Positions 58,760-64,000 of a DNA stretch of 64,000 nucleotides are shown piece after piece. A model generated the notes under the pieces. The model saw only the letters and a program-made list of their open reading frames with translations, did not search any database and was not told the DNA's origin. This DNA is from Epiperipatus broadwayi. Taxonomy: Eukaryota > Onychophora > Udeonychophora > Euonychophora > Peripatidae. Numbering within the stretch: the stretch's first letter is position 1; the number at the start of each line of letters is the position of its first letter. The DNA is taken from assembly GCA_028023455.1 (NCBI GenBank), contig JAQFVV010012435.1, forward strand, positions 1,612,001-1,676,000, written 5' to 3'. A program made the translations under genes and the position numbers.

Positions 58760-60048
58760 TTTATATTCTTTTATTAATTATATGTGTAATTCTAGCACGT
58801 GAATTAGTTATTTGCGAAATATTTTTTTATTTATATATATTCATAAAAGATACTGATCCCTGATCCTATATGCCAAATCCTCCCCCGCTGCTGATACTGT
58901 TCCCACCTTTCTCATCCAGTTTGTGTGTCTTCCTTCCTTTCTCTTTTTTTTTCTTTCGCCTACGTTCCGATTGATTTCTGTTATATAAAACCCTTTTTTT
59001 TTTCACTTTTTTTTTTTATTTATGTATATATGATATGATAACGTGTATCTAAATTATTAATAAGGGAAGAGAAAAACTTTATTTCACCCAGTTCGAACTG
59101 TTCTCCTCAGTCCTATAAAACAAAACATATTAACAATTAGTATATAACACAATAATATTCTTATAATACTGTCAGTAACTCTCTCTCTATATATATATCA
59201 CCATTTCTCTCTTTTATAGACCAAACAAAAAAACTCACCACTGCTGTATGGACAAACATATTTGCTGACAAATTTATTTGAAAGGCGCCAGCCAGCAACA
59301 TGTGACCAATAGATAATTTAATCCACTGATCCCCCAAATATATACTTATTACGTGACTTAATAAAACCATTTGATTCAAGAACATAATGTTTTATGTAGA
59401 ATGTTTAATATTAATGCTACTTCTGCGGGGTTATCAATTACAATTTCAAGTTTCTATAACGTAAGTGTATATACCCTTAACACTTTGCCGACTGTATCTG
59501 GCTGATTGGTGTTATACAAAAAAAACTTAACCTAAACGGTTACTCTACTTAATACCGGATAGCACATATTCTGGCCAATAACTTTATTCAACTGACATTT
59601 ATGTTATGCACTGACTTTGATAAGATTTCTATATTAAACAATATATATACACACATACACGCGTTTATTTTTAAGACATGAAAAGTAATCCTACTTTCTT
59701 TGCTTTTTTTTTTCAAAAAAAAAAATTTCAAACAACGAAAAAAAAATGAACTTGCAAAAGGATTTATGAAATAACATTCGTTTATTTTGAATTAAATAAA
59801 CGCACAAAATCGCAATACAGGTTTTCACTTGCTTTGAAACCATTCCTCAATATTTTTGTCGTTAAAACAAAACTTCAAAGTCGCTTTCACACTTTTTTCC
59901 TTCAAAAAAAAATCTCACTATATTATCTTAACGGTATGAAAAAAAAATCGAGTATTTCTATAATTTAATATTTACTCTTGTTCACTCTGCAGGGTGTGGG
60001 AGATTTCTTCATCAGAGCACCACGGAGGGCGTCCAAAATTTCAACTAC
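58760..60048 (-). other. element 5' leader, non-coding
   Basis: About 1.29 kb between the 5' LTR and the gag ATG. The 74-codon frame at 59161-59385 (-) is not protein-like. Leaders of this length often hold packaging signals; none can be named here. Confidence 0.4.
60018..60035 (-). promoter_or_regulatory. possible primer-binding site
   Basis: On - TGGACGCCCTCCGTGGTG lies 13 nt inside the 5' LTR. PBS sequences begin TGG because tRNAs end CCA, but usually lie within a few bases of the LTR. The primer tRNA was not identified, so the offset makes this tentative. Confidence 0.3.
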
Positions 60049-62674
60049 TGTACCGGTAAAATCACCATGCTTAATCACGCACAGTAATCCGAATTCAAAC
60101 CCAGTCCACGTCTAGGAATAAATTCCAAAATGCAAACCAAATTCAAACCCAAACCCCTGGCATGACCAACCGATGAACAACGCAACAACGGTACATGGTT
60201 TTCCCTTTACTAGCTCGTCGGAAAACACAGACTAAATTACCCTACAATCAGTTATTCATATATATCTTATATTCGAGATTTTGGTACGGTTAATAATTCA
60301 ATATATATTTAAGTTGTCGATACAGACAGCAGGTGCTTAACTAGATTTCGAGAGTAATAAGACAAGAGAGACAAAAATAGATTAGATAAATTTTTAATAA
60401 TTATTGAAATCATTGAATACTATGTACAGATACGGTAAAATTTTCATACGTATATTTCTAATAATTTGCTACTAGTCCTTAATAATCATTTTAGACTGAT
60501 AGACAAAACGCATGCCAATATTTATATGTTTTAAATGGTCGTACGAGTTGATATGAGAATCAGAGTAATTTGAGCATTTAAAATATTCAATTACTATTTT
60601 ATATTAAGTTGTTTGATTTTAATAGATTCAAACCATTATGTATACTGATAATTGGGGGAGGTTTTATATAAAAATATAATATAATAATGATGTACTGATG
60701 GTTGCAGAGCTTAAGATATACTACAATAATAACTTGCGGTGCATTGACGGAAGACCGGGCGGCTTGTACTTTGACAAGTCTTAATGCCCCCAAGTAGATC
60801 CGGGACACTACAACCAGCCGGGATCATTTTCGAACCCCGGTGATCCAAGAGATTATCTGGAGAAGAATTTCTTTCTTTCCAATTGGTAGTAAAAACGAGA
60901 CGCCAATTTAGGCGAAGGAAAAGGCACTGCCACAGTAACATCGAGGAAGAGTGATCGGAAGTGGACTTAAAGCGAAACTATATAAAACCTTGATTATCTC
61001 TCCGTAACATTTTCTACGCAACGATCTGATATGACTATTCAAAATAAAACATGGCGAAATCAAAAGATCACAAAAGTAACGATTAATTAATTTCACTCTG
61101 AAACCCATAACTCCCCAGGTTGTTCGGAAGGTAATAATAGTAACAAAAATATTCACTTTATATTATTACTCCGTTCATATATAAAAAATAACATAATAAA
61201 AATTTAGACTTTATTTTATATTTGTTATTTGGAGCAAAGATTAAAATATCATTTTGACAAAATAAAAGGAACAATGCAGGTACTTGAATATTTCTCAACT
61301 CAACATAAACGAACCAATTTTTTTAGTTCGATAAAAGAAAATTACTTTTAAAATGAATATACTAATAATACTATGAAATAAACTTTAATGGCTTTAACTA
61401 GAGTTGAAAAATATTATTATTGGCATCGCTTTGTTTGTAAATGTAAGTAATAATAAAAATATAAGTATATTCACTAATGAATTACTATTAGGCACAAAAT
61501 ATTAGTAAATTATCATCTAAAGACTAGAGCACAGAAATATTAGAGAAGAAATTTACTGACAGGCTTTAGTGTAACATTTTAACGAAGGAAAGCAAGAAAT
61601 TTACATGTAATTACCTAGATTAATTCATAACAGATTAAATAATAAAATTATTAAGCTTAGAGGAAAGTTAAAAAGTTCATGTAACAAGAGTTACCATTCT
61701 TCTTCGTCCGGCTTTTCTCCTTGCGGTAATGTTTATGCAGAACGTAGGCGCGCATTTTGGATTCCTTAGAATGGCATGATTAATTTAAAGGTTGGAATTG
61801 AGAAAACTGGAAGCACAGGAAACATTATGGATCAGCGGCTCGAAAGATTTAAATCGGCAGAACAGGGATCAGCTTCTTGGACTTAGCCCAACATTATTGC
61901 AATTCACCGGGCAACTTCTTAATCACAGTTGAGATGATTTCTCTGGCACAACTACTTTGCTGTAGCCCGAGACGGTCTACCCACAGCAAAGTCAAAAAGT
62001 AGAGTCCCCTAGTATATTATAATATAAGATGGCTACGGTTGATCACTCTGCCTAGTTTTTGTTCATGACTCCGCCTCCTTTGATTTTCCGGCCTCCAGCA
62101 ATATCTAATTTTGGCTATACAATTGCATTCGCATTTCTTGATAAGAGTCCTACATTTCTCATTTCCATTGTTTGATTTACATTTATTTCTAAATTCAATA
62201 CATGATTCTAAATTGACAAACTAAATAATTACATAGGAATTCGTGCATACAAAATTGAAATTCATTATCTTAACTTTCAAAGTACAAACTAATTATTCTA
62301 TACATTTTGTACACGTAAGATTTGACTAAAAATACCGATCAAAGGAATGTGACTTTTGATCAGCATTTTTAAATGACTTTGTATAATTTTGAAAGATTTA
62401 AAATAAAAAAAAATATACACGCAATGAAACTTTTAAATTGAGCGAATATAAACCTACAAACCACACACACGAATATTATTTATCATGATTTGTAATATTT
62501 ATACTTGTAATATTTACATTAAATTCTTTTAAACAAAGCATAAAATAACTAACTTAAAATTTATGTGGCCTGGAATAGAAAAAGCCTCATTGCGGGTAAA
62601 TAGTGATTTAGAATTACCGTACTTCAAAATGAAAACTATGAAACTAAGATCGATCCTTCGATCTGTCTGTTTCA
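60049..62674 (-). repeat. 5' LTR
   Basis: First LTR in the - reading; it would carry the promoter for the element. It begins TGAAACAGACAGATCGAAGG on - and ends GGTACA. Its outer flank is ATAC, repeated as ATACATAC. Confidence 0.9.
62013..62026 (-). promoter_or_regulatory. TATA-like box of the 5' LTR
   Basis: TATATTATAATATA (palindromic) occurs in both LTRs (also 56727-56740). On - it is followed by CTAGGGGACTCTAC and a GC-richer stretch. A start about 25-30 nt downstream on - would be usual. Inferred only from sequence. Confidence 0.35.
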
Positions 62675-63590
62675 ATACATACATTCTATGATAAAATTTA
62701 TTTAAATATTTTTTCAGATTATACTTAATTTTTCTACGATAAAATTTTGAAAATAATTTTTATCAGCTTGACATGTATTTTCCATGTTAAAATCTGCACC
62801 ATTTTATTTATATACATTTTTGATATTTCTTACAGGAGATAAGCAAAATTTGCTATTTTTACTTAAACTCTATAGTATATATATGAATTAAATTTGAATT
62901 GAAAACTAAAATTTGAAATCAACAGGTAAAAGTAATTTTGTCAGAAAATTTTATTAAAGGTCTTTTACCTGATGTTGTTGAAGCAGTTATCCATATCTCC
63001 CAATTGAATAGAGAAGTTTCTAAATATTGTAGGCCTTTTCAGCTGGATTCACTATGCTTTCCTTTTATTTTATCTCTAAGAATGTCGGAGATTCATTTTC
63101 TGATCAATATCAGATGGTTATCTGGGTTGGCTATAGTTCATTTACCTAAGACAAAAGTACAGTCCTCTTCGAAAAAAATCACCTGGGTTGGGTTTGAACC
63201 TCAGACAATAGGTACGATAGGTGAAGTCAATGGTTCTGCATCTTGAAGTCTTTATAAATAATATATCATATTTAATTTTTGATTTTCTTTGTAAAACGTT
63301 AGGTTTTCTCTGACTTTTTATTATTCAAAATTTTATTTATGATTTTACCTATATTTCCCAATTTCTTTAAAGTTAAAACAAGTAAAATGTTTTTTATTTT
63401 TGGAATTGTACCTTCTTGTAATTTAAATAACACATATTCACCCTACTCTTAAGAAAATCTAAGTCTTTAGAGTTCTTTTTGTAGATATTGTTTACTGAAC
63501 TGAAAATAAATGCACATACTTATATATATGTTGATATGAAGGTTTTCACGGATTGCAGATATAAAAGACATATTTTGCGGGTTCATCCGT
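62675..63590. other. right flank; open frame of unknown nature
   Basis: Starts with the right TSD copy ATAC (62675-62678). A 102-codon + frame (62938-63246) contains GLLPDVVEAVIHISQLNREV and YCRPFQLDSL, which look protein-like. Its 3' part (63130-63240) holds, on -, GAGGTTCAAACCC, a B-box-like phrase. It could be a transposon fragment with a SINE at its end. Not recognised. Confidence 0.25.
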
Positions 63591-64000
63591 GTTAAAATAT
63601 TTTAAATATTGATATACTGACGTTTCGACTTGGTAACACAAGTCATCCACAGAGTGATAAAAGGTAGAAAGATGGTTGGTTGTAGAGGCACTACAATCAC
63701 GGATTTGAAAAAAAACGTTAAAGTTCCACCAATAGCAAAAATGTTAAATTAAGAATGTTTTTTAAAAAAATCTTTCCAAATAGAAGGAATTTTGCTTGTA
63801 TTATCTCACTTATTGATACAATCTGGCTTTTTAAGTATTTCAATGGCTTCTCTAATTTTTCACTGGTATAGATTATCACATCTGGATATGATCCTGGTAC
63901 TAGAAAAATTAATTTTATGACCTGAATCCATAGTATGGAGTGAGAGTGCTGATGATGATGAGTGTTGTTTAACTGTATTAGCATGCTCATCTCTCCAAAC
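63591..64000 (-). mobile_element. Penelope-like element, 3' end
   Basis: On - the end of a GIY-YIG endonuclease (to 63749) is followed by ~100 nt, then the hairpin GATGACTTG-TGTTAC-CAAGTC and GAAACGTC at about 63650-63615. Penelope-like elements have such short 3' regions after the endonuclease. The rest lies beyond the window. Confidence 0.6.
63749..64000 (-). pseudogene. Penelope-like endonuclease C-terminus
   Basis: One - frame from the window edge reads WRDEHANTVKQHSSSSALS, LHTMDSGHKINFSSTRIISR and CDNLYQ, then a stop. It goes on with KIREAIEILKKPDCINK, a second stop, and DNTSKIPSIWKDFFKKHS to TAA at 63749-63751. The H-x-DSGH-x-I-F pattern and the R-E-A-I-E-I box are those of the GIY-YIG region in Penelope-like elements. 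The two internal TGA codons show that it is dead. The overlapping 90-codon open frame is a shadow. Confidence 0.7.

Larger units (their letters stand above)
54763..62674 (-). mobile_element. LTR retrotransposon, Ty3/gypsy-type, gag only
   Basis: The 7912-bp element is read on -. LTRs of 2627 bp (54763-57389) and 2626 bp (60049-62674) flank a 2659-bp interior. Ends are TG...CA, and ATAC is duplicated outside both ends (54759-54762 and 62675-62678), a 4-bp TSD as in many Ty3/gypsy elements. By eye the LTRs differ at about two dozen bases plus one A-run indel (~1%), so insertion is recent. The interior has one frame (gag, 57638-58759). No protease, RT, RNase H or integrase was seen, so it should depend on proteins from another element. 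Long LTRs with a short interior are unusual. Confidence 0.9.

Noticed and set aside
63718-63990. 90-codon - frame starting MSMLIQLNN
   Set aside because: It is a shifted reading of the Penelope-like endonuclease tail, whose real frame carries the DSGH and REAIEI motifs.

Overview
The window is AT-rich animal DNA (roughly 70-75% A+T by eye) with almost no long open reading frames. It is full of decayed non-LTR retrotransposons, tRNA-derived SINEs, Penelope-like fragments and foldback repeats, with one young LTR element near the right end. This mix points to an invertebrate metazoan, perhaps a lophotrochozoan, but the sequence alone does not fix the phylum. No bacterial signature, CRISPR array, rRNA or functional tRNA gene was seen. 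Host coding evidence is thin: two exon-like segments that would splice in phase on the + strand (42742-42804 and 44849-44899), one membrane-protein-like exon with a splice donor on the - strand (3281-3370), and a weak 63-codon frame at 12403-12594.

Layout. 1-4.9 kb: AT-rich DNA, the membrane-protein-like exon, and the first copy of a dispersed repeat (family A). 4.9-9.9 kb: a decayed ~5 kb APE-type LINE on the - strand with zinc-knuckle ORF1, endonuclease and RT remnants. 10-15 kb: AT-rich DNA, a 50-bp perfect tandem duplication and a 73-bp tRNA-like retrosequence with target-site duplications (TSDs). 15.8-18.5 kb: a decayed RTE-type LINE (-); 5'-truncated copies lie at 24.0, 31.6, 40.1 and 45.0 kb. 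20-29 kb: three SINEs (two with perfect TSDs) and several foldback repeats. 33.9-35.3 kb: the 3' part of a second LINE (+). 39-51 kb: a dense cluster of family A/B repeats as direct and inverted dimers, plus the + strand exon pair. 47-54 kb: Penelope-associated hairpin repeats and a GIY-YIG remnant. 54763-62674: an almost intact LTR retrotransposon with 2.63-kb LTRs (~1% apart), a 4-bp TSD and only a gag frame inside. 63.6-64 kb: the 3' end of a Penelope-like element.

The most interesting signal is family A/B. Its copies carry the hammerhead-ribozyme pattern CUGAUGA - stem II - GAAA. The best two (27525-27586 and 46137-46201, both -) also have a 5-bp stem III, a cleavage triplet AUA and a stem I hairpin. 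Family A also carries a downstream tRNA-like segment with a B box, and the copies lie as direct dimers (periods about 337, 435 and 477 bp) and as head-to-head foldbacks. The arrangement recalls metazoan retrozymes and the schistosome SM-alpha SINE.

All boundaries of decayed repeats are by-eye estimates.
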